Assembly (NCBI RefSeq): GCF_009720385.1
Contig: NZ_ML769301.1
Coordinates: forward strand, 434,001 to 498,000
DNA length: 64,000 nt
Origin: Catellatospora vulcania
GTDB lineage: Bacteria; Actinomycetota; Actinomycetes; Mycobacteriales; Micromonosporaceae
Reading direction: 5' to 3'
Part shown: piece by piece, positions 43,271 through 52,688 of the stretch
Numbering within the stretch: position 1 is the first letter of the stretch
Layout: every line of letters starts with the position of its first letter
Notes under the pieces: model-generated
Told to the model about the DNA's origin: nothing
What the model saw: the letters and a program-made list of their open reading frames with translations, nothing else
Databases searched by the model: none
Translations under genes and position numbers: made by a program

Positions 43271-44359
43271 GTGATCGACGATCTGGACGAAGTCCGCGCG
43301 CTGCTGCCCGGCGTGACCGTCACCCCGGTGGACGCCCTCGGCGGCAGCAACCGCTCCGCCGTCCGCCGGGCACGGATCACGCGGCCGGGTGAGACCCCCA
43401 CGACGGTCATCGTGAAGACGTTCGACCAGCCGGGCAGCTGGGCCCGCGAATCGGCCGCGCTCGCCGTGCTGCCGCCGCACGCGCCCGCGCCACGGCTGCT
43501 CGCCGCCGGGGCGTCACCGCCCGTCGTGGTCATGTCGGATCTCGGCACCGGCACGAACGTGGCCGACGCCCTGCTCGGCGAAGACCCGGCCGCCGCCGAA
43601 GCAGCTGTGTACGGGTGGACCGACGCCATCGCGGCCGTGCACCGCGCGACATCCGGGTTGCGCGAGGCGTTCCGGGTCGAGCTGGATGCGAGGGCGCAGC
43701 CCGGTTCCGCGCCGCTGACCTCGGTCGCCGCGTCGCTCGACCAGAACGTCGCCGACCTGCGGGAGGCGTGCGGGCCGCTCGGCGTCGCCGTGCCGGACAC
43801 CCTCGCCGACACGTTCCGGGCCGAGGCCGCCCGCCTCGACGACGACGCCGCGTCGGCGCTGTCACCGAGCGACGCGTGCCCGGACAACAACGTGTTCACC
43901 GAGAACGGGCTCGCCCTGATCGACTTCGAGCACGCCGAGTGGCGGCACATCGCCTGGGATGTGGCATATCTGCGGGTGCCGTGGCCGTCGTGCTGGTGCT
44001 CCTGGCGGCTGCCGGACGACGTGGCCGACCGGGCCGTGGCCCGCTACCGCGCGGCCATGGCCGCCGACCTGCCGTACGTGGCCACCCCGGAGTTCGACCG
44101 CGATCTCGCCGCGGCCACTGACCTGTGGGCGGTGCTGTACTCGTCGTGGTTCCTGCCGCAGACGCTCACCGGCGACCCGGTGGTCACCACCAGGCTGGAC
44201 TCGCCACGGCGTCGCGCGCTGCTGCTGCACCGGCTCGACCTCGCGCGGCGGACGTCGATGGCGCCGGAGATCGCCGCGTTCTCCGGGGAGCTGCGCGATG
44301 CGCTGGTGGGCAGGTGGGGAGAGGTGCCGCTGGCGCTCGCCCGGGCCTTCCGCGGGTGA
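43271..44359 (+). CDS. Aminoglycoside-phosphotransferase-family kinase-like protein
   Basis: The 362-residue protein has the APH fold: a Gly/Ser-rich start GGSNRSAVRRARI, the ATP-binding Lys in VIVKTFDQPG, the catalytic loop SPSDACPDNNVF near residue 200 with Asp and Asn, and LIDFEHAEW as the metal-binding motif. Canonical APHs have HGD in the loop; here SD replaces HGD. It may phosphorylate a small molecule rather than an antibiotic. It starts with GTG and is followed by the remnant of an acetyltransferase gene. Confidence 0.78.
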   Translation: MIDDLDEVRALLPGVTVTPVDALGGSNRSAVRRARITRPGETPTTVIVKTFDQPGSWARESAALAVLPPHAPAPRLLAAGASPPVVVMSDLGTGTNVADALLGEDPAAAEAAVYGWTDAIAAVHRATSGLREAFRVELDARAQPGSAPLTSVAASLDQNVADLREACGPLGVAVPDTLADTFRAEAARLDDDAASALSPSDACPDNNVFTENGLALIDFEHAEWRHIAWDVAYLRVPWPSCWCSWRLPDDVADRAVARYRAAMAADLPYVATPEFDRDLAAATDLWAVLYSSWFLPQTLTGDPVVTTRLDSPRRRALLLHRLDLARRTSMAPEIAAFSGELRDALVGRWGEVPLALARAFRG

Positions 44360-44372
44360 CGGCAACAGTGGT

Positions 44373-44439
44373 GATGCACATCCGGCAGTTCCGGTGGAGC
44401 GACTACGATGCCGTCGTGCCCGCGCGGCGAAGCGGCTGA
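44373..44439 (+). pseudogene. Remnant of a GNAT acetyltransferase N-terminus
   Basis: Twenty-one codons starting with ATG read MHIRQFRWSDYDAVVPARRSG before a stop. The first 15 residues fit the usual opening of a GNAT acetyltransferase (M-x-IR-x-F-x-x-x-DYDAVV), and then the similarity ends. The stop is directly next to the last gene of the glycan locus, so this looks like a gene cut by a past rearrangement. A real 21-residue peptide is less likely. Confidence 0.5.
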
Positions 44440-44997
44440 TTATTCGAGGTTGTCCCGGGAGATCGGCGGGCCGATCCGGAAGTCCCGGAAGGTGGCCTCC
44501 AGGCCGGCCCGCTCGGGCGAGCAGCACATGACGCCGACGTCGACGGTGGCCGGCAGGTCGAGGTGGCCGAGTCGGAGCAGCTGCCACGGGCCGTCCGTGC
44601 TGCGGCAGTGCACGGTCAGGGCTTCGCCGAAGCGGGTGACCCGCATCGAGAGTTCGCCGCGGTGCCCCGGCACGGCCACCATCGACACGTCGGAGAACTC
44701 GCGGGTGTAGACGGTGCTGACGTGCACGGCGCCGGACGTGACTTCGAGACCGGTCTTCAACCAGTTGCGCTCGTCGGCCCGGACCATCATGCCCGCCTGG
44801 TCGAACAGGGTCGTGTGGGTGGCGGACACGACGACTTCGGCGGTGAAGTCGCCGGTCACGGATCGGTGATAGAAGTGCCCGTTGTCGGTGACCCACCCGT
44901 AGAAGGTCTTACGCCAGAAGTCCGTCCGCAGGCCGGTGACGGCGCGCAGGACGCCGCCGTCCAGTGACCACTCGGCCGGTTCGTTGAACCAGGACAT
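44440..44997 (-). CDS. DUF1349 protein (concanavalin-like fold)
   Basis: This 185-residue protein is a single DUF1349 domain: MSWFNEPAEWSLDGGVLRAVTG, then TDFWRKTFYGWVTDNGHFYH and FDQAGMMVRADERNWLKTGLE. The fold is a jelly roll related to laminin-G/concanavalin lectins. There is no signal peptide. It is the second gene after the GH38 alpha-mannosidase and probably co-transcribed with it, so it may bind or process cytoplasmic glycan fragments. A GTG four codons upstream is an alternative start. Confidence 0.82.
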   Translation of the reverse strand: MSWFNEPAEWSLDGGVLRAVTGLRTDFWRKTFYGWVTDNGHFYHRSVTGDFTAEVVVSATHTTLFDQAGMMVRADERNWLKTGLEVTSGAVHVSTVYTREFSDVSMVAVPGHRGELSMRVTRFGEALTVHCRSTDGPWQLLRLGHLDLPATVDVGVMCCSPERAGLEATFRDFRIGPPISRDNLE

Positions 44998-45019
44998 CCC
45001 CGTAAGCACAGCGGCGAGC

Positions 45020-48000
45020 CTAACGGCCGCCAGGGATCCGCGGGTGCCCGGTGAATCTCAAGGTGAGGATCTGGAACGGCCGAAGTCTCAGGTCGACGTG
45101 GGTGACACCGGCCTCGCCGACCGACGGCGCGGGGCCGCTGCCGGCCAGCGGGTCCTCCATCAGATCGGTGACCTGGACGGTGGCGTCCGGCACGGTGACG
45201 GTCAGCCGCGCCGAAGCCTGGCTGCCCCGGGATTCGTACAGCCGCACGACGATGTCCCCGCTGCGGTCGTCGGCCAGCTTGACCGCCTCGATGACGACGC
45301 CGTCGTCGTCGATGCCGACCAGCGGCGCGACACCTCGCCCGCCCGTGACCCGGCGGACCGGCAGATTCAGCTGGTATCCGCCGCGGACCGCGTCGACGAT
45401 GTCCGCGCCGGGCAGCAGCACGTGCCGGAACCGGTGCGTGCCCTGGTCGGTGCCGGGGTCGGGGAAGTGCGGCGCGCGCAGCAGGGAGACCCTGATCATG
45501 GTCGCCGTCCGGCCGCGCGCGTCCTGGACCCGGGTCACCTCGTGGCCGTAGGTGCCGTCGTTGAGCAGCGCCACCCCGTAGCCCGGCTCGCCCACGTGCA
45601 CCCACCGGTGGGCGCACATCTCGAACTTGGCGGCATCCCAGCCGGTGTTGGCGTGCGTCGGGCGCATGACGTGCCCGTACTGGATCTCGGAGGCCGACCG
45701 GTCGGCGAGCACGTCGACTCCGAACGCGAGCTTGAGGATCTTCTCGCTCTCGTGCCAGGACACCTCGGTGTCGATGTCGAGTCCGGCCTGCCCGGCCGCC
45801 AGGCTGATCCGCTGGACCATGGACGAGTCCCCGAACCGCCGCACCGTCAGCACCGTGCACTCGTCCGGGGTCGCGGCTTCGACACGGACGTCCTCGGCCG
45901 GCAACTCGGTCGCGGTGTGGCGGTAGTGCGGGTCGAGCTCCCCGGCGTCCCACGCGTGCGGCACATCCGGGTGCAGCTGCACGAGGTTCGCGCTCAGCCC
46001 ATCGGGGACCACCTCCCGCCCGACACGCAGATCGACCAGGGAGGAGATCAGTCCGGTGCGGTCCACGCTCACCCGGAGCAGACCGTTGTCCAGCACGATC
46101 CCGTCGTCTCCGGCGACTGCGGTCACCGGCGCGGACGGTTCCCGTGTGCCACCGTGGGTCAGGACCGCGCCCATCGCCGGCAACCCGTCGCGGCCGTGCG
46201 GCGCGGCGTTGAACAGCACCGGTGTGCTGCCGGGCCCGGCGAGGGCGTGCAGCGCGCCGTCGATGATCTCTTCCAGTTCGCCGCACACGCGGGCATAGGT
46301 CTGCTCGGCCTCCTGGTGCACCCAGGCGATCGAGCTGCCCGGCAGGATGTCGTGGAACTGGTGCAGCAGCACCGTCTTCCACAGCCGGTCCAGGTCGTCG
46401 TGGGGGTACTCGGCCGCCCCCGCCACGGCCGCGGCGCTCGCCCACAGTTCGGCCTCGCGCAGCAGGTGCTCGCTGCGCCGGTTGCCGCGCTTGGTGCGGG
46501 ACTGGCTGGTGTAGGTGCCGCGGTGGAATTCGAGGTACAGCTCACCCGACCACACCGGCGGCTGCGGGTACTCCGCCTGCGCGGCCTCGAAGAACTCCGC
46601 CGGCGAGCGCATGGTGACCTGCGGCGAGCCTTCCAGGTCGGCGGTCCGCCGCGCTCTGGCGATCATCTCGCGGGTGGGGCCGCCGCCGCCGTCGCCCCAG
46701 CCGAACGGCACGAGCGAGCGGGTCGCGCGGCCCTTCTCCGCGAAGTTGCGGGCCGCGTGGGCCAGCTCGGCCGCCGACAGCTCGCTGTTGTAGGTGTCCA
46801 CCGGCGGGAAGTGGGTGAAGATCCGGCTCCCGTCGATGCCCTCCCAGGTGAAGGTGTGGTGCGGGAAGCGGTTGGTCTGGTTCCACGACAGCTTCTGCGT
46901 CAGGAACCACTGTGCGCCCGCCAACCGCATGAGCTGGGGCAGCGCCGCGGTGTAGCCGAACGAGTCGGGCAGCCACACCTCCCGGGTGTCGAGGCCGAAC
47001 TCGCGGTCGTAGAAGCGCTTGCCGTGCACCAGCTGCCGGGCCAGGGACTCGCCGCCGGGCAGGTTGGTGTCCGACTCGACCCACATCCCGCCCACGGGGA
47101 CGAACCGGCCTGCCGCCACCTGTTCCTTGATCCGGGCGTACAGCTGCGGGTGGTTGTCCTTCATCCAGGCGAGCTGCTGCGCCTGCGACATCGCGAAGCG
47201 GAAGTCATCGTGCTCGGCCATCAGCGCGGTGACGTTGGCCGTGGTCCGGGCGACCTTGCGCACCGTCTCGCGCAGCGGCCACAGCCAGGCGGTGTCGATG
47301 TGCGCGTGGCCGATCGCGGTGATCTGGTGCGCGCTGGCGTGCGCGCGGCGCGACAGCACGTCGCGCAGCTGCTCGCGGGCGGCGTCGGCGGTGCCCGCGA
47401 CGTCGGCCGGGTCGGTCACGTCCAGGCAGCGTTCGACGGCGCGCAGGATCTCGAACCGGCGGGCGTCGTGCAGGCTCAGCTCAGCCATGAGCTGGGAGAG
47501 GACTTCCAGGTCCTGGACCAGTTCCCAGACCTGCCGTGCGAAGACCGCCAGCTCGATCCGGCCCAGCCGGTACAGCGGCTCGGTGCCGGCGGTGGCGCGG
47601 TCGCCCAGCTCGGTCCTGCTCCAGGGCAGGCCGATCAGCGGGTTGGCCGCCGCTTCGACGAGGAAGCCCACCTCCTCGCCGCCCCGGGCGGGCCGGGCGA
47701 CGGGCAGGTGGCCGCTGCGCGGGTGCAGTCCTTTGACGATCTGCCCGTCCAGGGTGTACGCCAGGCCCTCGCACTGGAATCCCGGGCGGTCGGCGTCGAA
47801 ACCGAGGTCGACCAGCGCTTCGACCTCGCGCCCGGCCCACTCGGGTGGCACGGAGCCGGTGATGCGGAACCAGGCCGTGCCCCAGGGCGCACCCCACCGG
47901 TCGCCGGGAGCCGCGGGCCGGTAGTCCGCGGCTGCGGCTTCAGCGAACGGGACCGGCTCGCCCGGGGCGTGCCATACATACGCCGTCAGCGGGGTCGTCG

Positions 48001-48079
48001 CGGAGTGGACCGCGGGGCGGATCCGTTCGGCCAGCAGCCGCCGCAGCCGCTTCTCCACCAGAACCCGATCGTCGTGCAT
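45020..48079 (-). CDS. GH38 alpha-mannosidase
   Basis: The 1019-residue enzyme is a typical long bacterial class II alpha-mannosidase. The zinc site AIGHAHIDTAWLWPL (H-x-H-x-D) is near residue 258, and LPDSFGYTAALPQLM near 370 contains the nucleophile Asp. A beta-rich C-terminal half runs to the end (LRPFQILTLRF). No signal peptide is seen, so it should trim imported mannosides in the cytoplasm. The ATG at 48079 is preferred, with GAGGT upstream, over a start 39 codons earlier that would include the operator. It is divergent from the DUF4185 lipoprotein gene. Mannose caps or a mannan core of imported glycans are candidate substrates. Confidence 0.93.
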   Translation of the reverse strand: MHDDRVLVEKRLRRLLAERIRPAVHSATTPLTAYVWHAPGEPVPFAEAAAADYRPAAPGDRWGAPWGTAWFRITGSVPPEWAGREVEALVDLGFDADRPGFQCEGLAYTLDGQIVKGLHPRSGHLPVARPARGGEEVGFLVEAAANPLIGLPWSRTELGDRATAGTEPLYRLGRIELAVFARQVWELVQDLEVLSQLMAELSLHDARRFEILRAVERCLDVTDPADVAGTADAAREQLRDVLSRRAHASAHQITAIGHAHIDTAWLWPLRETVRKVARTTANVTALMAEHDDFRFAMSQAQQLAWMKDNHPQLYARIKEQVAAGRFVPVGGMWVESDTNLPGGESLARQLVHGKRFYDREFGLDTREVWLPDSFGYTAALPQLMRLAGAQWFLTQKLSWNQTNRFPHHTFTWEGIDGSRIFTHFPPVDTYNSELSAAELAHAARNFAEKGRATRSLVPFGWGDGGGGPTREMIARARRTADLEGSPQVTMRSPAEFFEAAQAEYPQPPVWSGELYLEFHRGTYTSQSRTKRGNRRSEHLLREAELWASAAAVAGAAEYPHDDLDRLWKTVLLHQFHDILPGSSIAWVHQEAEQTYARVCGELEEIIDGALHALAGPGSTPVLFNAAPHGRDGLPAMGAVLTHGGTREPSAPVTAVAGDDGIVLDNGLLRVSVDRTGLISSLVDLRVGREVVPDGLSANLVQLHPDVPHAWDAGELDPHYRHTATELPAEDVRVEAATPDECTVLTVRRFGDSSMVQRISLAAGQAGLDIDTEVSWHESEKILKLAFGVDVLADRSASEIQYGHVMRPTHANTGWDAAKFEMCAHRWVHVGEPGYGVALLNDGTYGHEVTRVQDARGRTATMIRVSLLRAPHFPDPGTDQGTHRFRHVLLPGADIVDAVRGGYQLNLPVRRVTGGRGVAPLVGIDDDGVVIEAVKLADDRSGDIVVRLYESRGSQASARLTVTVPDATVQVTDLMEDPLAGSGPAPSVGEAGVTHVDLRLRPFQILTLRFTGHPRIPGGR

Positions 48080-48170
48080 GGGGACCTCGCAGCGTGGCCG
48101 AGTTGTGCCGCCGCCTGTCGGCGAGACCATCGCGATCCTAGCGAAGCCGACCACATCGACACCAGATCTT

Positions 48171-48182
48171 GAAATCGATTTC
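48171..48182. promoter_or_regulatory. Operator GAAATCGATTTC between GH38 and DUF4185 genes
   Basis: A perfect 12-bp palindrome with central CG, typical of LacI-family operators. It is placed 92 bases before the GH38 start and about 118 bases before the DUF4185 start. It repeats exactly before the FGGY kinase and with one change before the lacI/GH172 genes. Confidence 0.75.
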
Positions 48183-48299
48183 GCGCTGTTAGGCAAGGTT
48201 TTCCGAGGTCAGTTACGCAGGGGTTGGGCGGCTCTTGACGAAACCGATTTCCTGGGGTTCACTGCTAGCCATCCTGCTCCCGACGAGAAGGGCGGACAC

Positions 48300-49439
48300 A
48301 TGCCGGCAACGCGCATGACACTCCGCCGCTCCCGTCGTGACTGGACGGCGGCACTGATCCTCGCCGTCGTGGTCGCGTCCACCGGCTGCACCACCCGAGG
48401 AGGGCAGATGAACCCGAGACCAGACCTGCCCTTCGTGCTGGCGGGCTTGGCCAATGTGCAGCGGGTCGCGCAGCTGACCGGCCCGGACTCGGCGAACCGC
48501 ACCGATCGGGTGGCGATCGCCGGCACCGACCTGGGTTCGATGTTCGAGGCCGACGGCAAGGTCTGGTTCGTCTTCGGCGACACGTTCGGGTTCCGGGAGC
48601 CGGGTTTCACCGGTGGCGGCGGGGAGCAGTGGCGTTCCAACGCGCTGGCCCACACCACCGACACCGACCCGGCCGACGGCATCACGTTCGACGGCTTCGT
48701 CGTCGACGAGCACGGCGCGGCCAAGGAGCTGCTCGGCTCCGAGAAGGTCGACTTCAGCGAGATGACGGTGATCCCGACCTACGGGTTCGCCGCGAACGGC
48801 GCTATGTACCTCGCCTACATGTCCGTCCGCCACTGGGGCGAGCCGGGCGAGTGGGAGGTCAACCATGCGGGCCTGGCCAAGTCGACCGACCACGGGCAGA
48901 CCTGGGCCAAACTCGCCGCGCCGACCTGGCCGGGAGACAGCAACTTCGTCCAGGTCAGCGTCGCCGAAGTCGACGGAGACCTCTACTTCTGGGGCGTCAT
49001 GCACGGCCGCTTCGGCGGCGTGCAGCTGATGAAGGTGGCCCCGACGCAGGTCGAGGTCCCTGACGCCTACCGGTACTTCGCCGGCACGGCCGCCGACGGC
49101 ACGCCGTCGTGGTCGGATGACCGGGCCGCGGCGCGCACCATCGTCGACGACACGGTCGGCGAGCTGTCCGTGGTGTGGAGCGAGCACCTGTCCCGGTGGC
49201 TGATGTCCTACACCAACGGCGGGGGAGCCGGCGCGAGCCTGCGCGAGGGCCTGACGCCGTGGGGGCCGTGGGGTGACGCGATCACCCTGGTCTCCGCGGC
49301 CGACGTGCCCGGTCTCTACTCGCCTTACATGCTCCCGCGGTACACCGCGGACGGGGGCGCAACCATCTATTTCACGCTATCGGTCTGGGACCCGTACAAC
49401 GTCTTCTGGTACCGGGCCGACCTGGTCAGCAGAGCCTGA
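48300..49439 (+). CDS. DUF4185 (GH183-type) protein, probable lipoprotein
   Basis: The 379-residue precursor has a basic-hydrophobic leader ending in a lipobox-like STGC near residue 36, so it is probably lipid-anchored at the outer face of the membrane. The DUF4185 domain fills the rest: AIAGTDLGSMFEADGKVWFVFGDTFG, QWRSNALAHTTDTDPADG, LAYMSVRHWGEPGEWEVN and the end SVWDPYNVFWYRADL. DUF4185 proteins were assigned to GH183 as endo-D-arabinofuranases that cut mycobacterial arabinan. It is a paralogue of the secreted protein at the right edge. It heads an importer operon behind a GAAATCGATTTC site. Confidence 0.88.
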   Translation: MPATRMTLRRSRRDWTAALILAVVVASTGCTTRGGQMNPRPDLPFVLAGLANVQRVAQLTGPDSANRTDRVAIAGTDLGSMFEADGKVWFVFGDTFGFREPGFTGGGGEQWRSNALAHTTDTDPADGITFDGFVVDEHGAAKELLGSEKVDFSEMTVIPTYGFAANGAMYLAYMSVRHWGEPGEWEVNHAGLAKSTDHGQTWAKLAAPTWPGDSNFVQVSVAEVDGDLYFWGVMHGRFGGVQLMKVAPTQVEVPDAYRYFAGTAADGTPSWSDDRAAARTIVDDTVGELSVVWSEHLSRWLMSYTNGGGAGASLREGLTPWGPWGDAITLVSAADVPGLYSPYMLPRYTADGGATIYFTLSVWDPYNVFWYRADLVSRA

Positions 49440-49495
49440 CGCAGGCATTATGACGAACTGCGCCCCGGTCACGGGGTGCGGCAGGAGGAGGAGCA

Positions 49496-50818
49496 ATGCG
49501 CAGACGCGGCATAGTTTTGCTCGCGATAGCAGCTGTCACTGCGTCCACGGCGCTGAGCGCATGCGGTGGTGGTAGTGAGGACCCGGCCGGCAAGACCACC
49601 GTCACGTTCTGGCAGCAGAAGTTCGAGGACTACCAGCAGGCGTGGTTCAAGAAGCACGTCGACGCGTACAACGCCTCGCAGGACAAGGTGAAGGTCGACC
49701 TGCAGGTCGTGCCCGCCGACACCTGGGCGCAGAAGCTGAAGGCGGCGCAGGCGGCCGGCAAGGCGCCCGACATCGCGACCACGAGCTACGGCAACGTCGC
49801 GCCGGGCGCGGCCCAGAGCCAGTTCGCCCCGCTCGACGACCTGCTGCCCGCCGAGGCGTTCACCGACATCAAGGACAACGTCAAGGGCTTCGTCACGGTC
49901 GGCGGCAAGCACTACGCGTACCCGATGCTGGTCGAACCGTCGACGGTGCTCTACTACCGCACCGACCTGGTGACCGCGGCCGGTCTGGACCCGACCAATC
50001 CGCCCAAGACCTGGGACGAGCTGCTCCAGTGGGCGACCAAGCTGACCCAGGGCAAGGTCAAGGGCATGACGATCGCGTCCGCCGGGCCCGACCTCGGCTG
50101 GTCCAGCTGGGGCCTGCAGTACAACGCCTGCGGGCGGCTGCCGATCAACGACGACTGGTCCAAGTCCACGGCGACCGAGCCGTGCTTCGAGAAGCTGCTG
50201 GACTTCTACAAGACCCTCTACCAGAGCGGCCTGATCCCGAAGACGCCCAAGGTCGGCTATGCCGACGGCGCGCCGTACGGGCAGGGCGAGGTCGCGATGA
50301 TGGCCGGCGGCTCGTGGGTGATCGGGCAGCTCAAGAACGACTTCAAGGCGATGGTCCCGAAGACCGCCGTGGCCGCGTTCCCGTCGATCGACGGCGACCC
50401 GGCCAAGACGACCGCGACGCTGGGCGGGTGGACGCTGACCGTCGACGCCAAGTCCAAGGGCAAGCAGCAGGCCGCCGACTTCGTGAAGTACCTGCTGGCC
50501 GGGGACCCGGCGATCATGGCCGACTTCTTCAAGACGAGCGGCTTCTCCAAGTACACCGTGCGCACCTCGGTCGACCAGGCCCTCGCGGGCAACCCCGACG
50601 CGACGTCGGACCCGTTCATGAAGGTCATCTCCGAGAAGGTCGTGCCGTACGGCAAGCAGGAGCCCGCGTACCCGTGGGACATCTCGCTGGCCTTCGGCAC
50701 CGCGATCGAGTCGGCGATGAAGGGCAAGGCCGACGTGCCGACGTCGCTGAAGACGGCAGCGGCCGCCATCGACGACGTCATCAAGAAGCAGTCGCTGGCC
50801 GGGACTGCGCCGAAGTAA
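49496..50818 (+). CDS. Sugar ABC transporter substrate-binding lipoprotein
   Basis: This 440-residue family-1 solute-binding protein has a lipobox LSAC with Cys23. The mature part includes VTFWQQKFEDYQQAWFKKHVDAYN near the start, APDIATTSYGNVAPGAAQ, YAYPMLVEPSTVLYYRTDLV and GEVAMMAGGSWVIGQL, a typical carbohydrate-binding layout. It should deliver oligosaccharides to the two permeases downstream. GGAGGAG precedes the ATG. A hairpin separates it from the first permease, which often allows more binding protein than permease to be made. Confidence 0.93.
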   Translation: MRRRGIVLLAIAAVTASTALSACGGGSEDPAGKTTVTFWQQKFEDYQQAWFKKHVDAYNASQDKVKVDLQVVPADTWAQKLKAAQAAGKAPDIATTSYGNVAPGAAQSQFAPLDDLLPAEAFTDIKDNVKGFVTVGGKHYAYPMLVEPSTVLYYRTDLVTAAGLDPTNPPKTWDELLQWATKLTQGKVKGMTIASAGPDLGWSSWGLQYNACGRLPINDDWSKSTATEPCFEKLLDFYKTLYQSGLIPKTPKVGYADGAPYGQGEVAMMAGGSWVIGQLKNDFKAMVPKTAVAAFPSIDGDPAKTTATLGGWTLTVDAKSKGKQQAADFVKYLLAGDPAIMADFFKTSGFSKYTVRTSVDQALAGNPDATSDPFMKVISEKVVPYGKQEPAYPWDISLAFGTAIESAMKGKADVPTSLKTAAAAIDDVIKKQSLAGTAPK

Positions 50819-50830
50819 GCTGCCGGACTC

Positions 50831-50864
50831 CGGTGCCCGGGGCGCGCAAGCGTCCCGGGCACCG
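50831..50864 (+). terminator. Intra-operon hairpin after the binding-protein gene
   Basis: A perfect 11-bp stem (CGGTGCCCGGG and complement) with an inner GCGC/GCG continuation lies between the binding protein and the first permease. It could act as a partial terminator or an mRNA-protecting stem. Confidence 0.55.
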
Positions 50865-50883
50865 CTCTTCGAGGGGACCTACG

Positions 50884-51849
50884 TTGACTGCTCTCGACTC
50901 GCGGGTCGCCGTGCCGGCGGACCCGGCCCCGGACGGCGTCGCGCCGCAGCGCCGCGGGCGGCGGGCCGCCCGCCGCGGCCGGGACAACCGCACCGCGTAC
51001 CTGATGATCGCCCCGATGGTCGTGCTGCTGGGCATCTTCGTGATGTGGCCGCTGGTCTACTCGGTGTACCTGAGCACCTTCAAGATCAGCTTCTACGAGG
51101 AGCCGGAATTCGTCGGCCTGGACTTCTACCAGTACGTGCTGGACAGCCCGCGCTTCTGGGAGTCGATCTGGGTCGGCCTCTACTACGCCGTGCTCACCGT
51201 GCCGACCGGCATCGTCATCGCACTGCTGCTGGCCAGTTTCATCAAGACGCTCAGCCGCCGCGCGGCCGCGTTCATGAAGACCACCGTGTACCTGCCCGCC
51301 GTCGTCTCGACGGTGGTCGCCTCGGTCCTGTTCGTGTTCATGTACCAGGACGAAGGCGTCGTCAACTGGATGCTCGGCCTGCTGAACCGCGGCCCGGTCA
51401 ACTGGCTCAACGACCCCGGCTACGCGCTGCCCGCCATCGCGGTGCCCGGCATCTGGCTCAGCTTCGGCATCACCACGCTCATCCTGCTGGCCGGCCTGCT
51501 GGACATCCCGGAGAACTACTACGAGTCGGCGCAGCTCGACGGGGCCGGCTTCTTCGCCCGGCTGTTCCGCATCACCATCCCGCTGCTGAAGAACGTGCTG
51601 CTCTACCTGCTGGTCACCGGGTTCACCCTCGCCATCCAGCTGTTCGAGCTGCCGCTGATCATGACGAACGGCGGTCCGGTCGACGCGACCACCACGCCGA
51701 ACCTGTACATCTTCAACAGCTTCCGCGACCTGACGCCGTACGCCACCAGCTTCTCGCTCACCGCGTCGCTGATGCTGTTCGTCGTGCTCGGCGCCATCTC
51801 GCTGGTGATCTTCCGGCTCGTCAACTCCGACAAAGCCATCGACGGCTAG
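50884..51849 (+). CDS. Sugar ABC transporter permease (MalF type)
   Basis: The 321-residue membrane protein has about six helices, with a basic N-terminal tail and MIAPMVVLLGIFVMWPLVYSVYLS as the first helix. The EAA coupling loop reads NYYESAQLDGAGFFARLFRITIPLL near residue 215. The start is probably TTG at 50884, with GAGGGG 7 bases upstream; the next in-frame GTG is 9 codons later. The partner permease follows after 17 bases. No ATPase gene is present, so a shared MsiK-type ATPase elsewhere is expected. Confidence 0.92.
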   Translation: MTALDSRVAVPADPAPDGVAPQRRGRRAARRGRDNRTAYLMIAPMVVLLGIFVMWPLVYSVYLSTFKISFYEEPEFVGLDFYQYVLDSPRFWESIWVGLYYAVLTVPTGIVIALLLASFIKTLSRRAAAFMKTTVYLPAVVSTVVASVLFVFMYQDEGVVNWMLGLLNRGPVNWLNDPGYALPAIAVPGIWLSFGITTLILLAGLLDIPENYYESAQLDGAGFFARLFRITIPLLKNVLLYLLVTGFTLAIQLFELPLIMTNGGPVDATTTPNLYIFNSFRDLTPYATSFSLTASLMLFVVLGAISLVIFRLVNSDKAIDG

Positions 51850-51866
51850 ACGCACAGGGGTAGCTG

Positions 51867-52688
51867 ATGAAAAAGACCGTCCCGCAACGGGTCTTCTCCG
51901 CTGTGCTGATCACGCTGATCAGCGTCAGCGTGATGTTCCCCCTGGCCTGGATGGCGATCGCCGGGTTCAAGGGCAAGACCGAGGTGCTGCGCTCGCCGTT
52001 CCAGTTCTTCCCGGACATGTGGCGCTGGGACAACTACTCCGCGATCCTGGCCGACCCGCAGTTCCTGCGGGCGATGGGCATCACCGTCGTCGGCGCGCTC
52101 ATCTTCACCGCGCTGAGCCTGACCGTGAACACCCTGGCGGCGTACGCCTTCGCCCGGCTGGAATTCACCGGCAAGCGCTTCTGGTGGGTCTACTGCCTCA
52201 CCCCGATGTTCATCCCGGCGATGGCGATCCTGCTCACCTCGTTCATGGTGGTGTCCAAGCTCGGCATGCTCGACACCCTCGCCGTGCTGATCATCCCGGG
52301 CGCGGCGTCGTCGGCCCAGATGTTCTTCATCCGGCAGTTCTACCTCGGCTTCCCGATGGCGGTCGAGGAAGCCGCCCTGGTCGACGGCGCGACCCGCTGG
52401 CAGATCTTCGTCCGGGTGTTCCTGCCGCAGTCGGCGGCCCCGTTCGTGGTCATGGGCATCGCCGCCTACCTGGCGTACTGGAACGCCTACGTGTGGCCGG
52501 TGCTCACCATCACCGACCCGGACCTGACCCAGATCATGCAGTTCCTCGGCAACTTCCGCTCCGACCGCGGCAACGACTGGGGCCTGCTGATGGCCGGTTC
52601 CACGCTGGCGTCCCTGCCCACCATCGCGCTGCTGCTCGTCTTCCAGCGGTTCATCGTCAACGGCGTGCGCATCTCGGGCATCAAATGA
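51867..52688 (+). CDS. Sugar ABC transporter permease (MalG type)
   Basis: The 273-residue permease has six helices and the EAA loop FPMAVEEAALVDGATRWQIFVRVFLPQ near residue 170. It ends in the typical QRFIVNGVRISGIK tail of MalG-like proteins. Its stop overlaps the start of the mannitol-dehydrogenase-family gene as ATGA, so transport and catabolism genes are translationally coupled. Confidence 0.93.
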   Translation: MKKTVPQRVFSAVLITLISVSVMFPLAWMAIAGFKGKTEVLRSPFQFFPDMWRWDNYSAILADPQFLRAMGITVVGALIFTALSLTVNTLAAYAFARLEFTGKRFWWVYCLTPMFIPAMAILLTSFMVVSKLGMLDTLAVLIIPGAASSAQMFFIRQFYLGFPMAVEEAALVDGATRWQIFVRVFLPQSAAPFVVMGIAAYLAYWNAYVWPVLTITDPDLTQIMQFLGNFRSDRGNDWGLLMAGSTLASLPTIALLLVFQRFIVNGVRISGIK

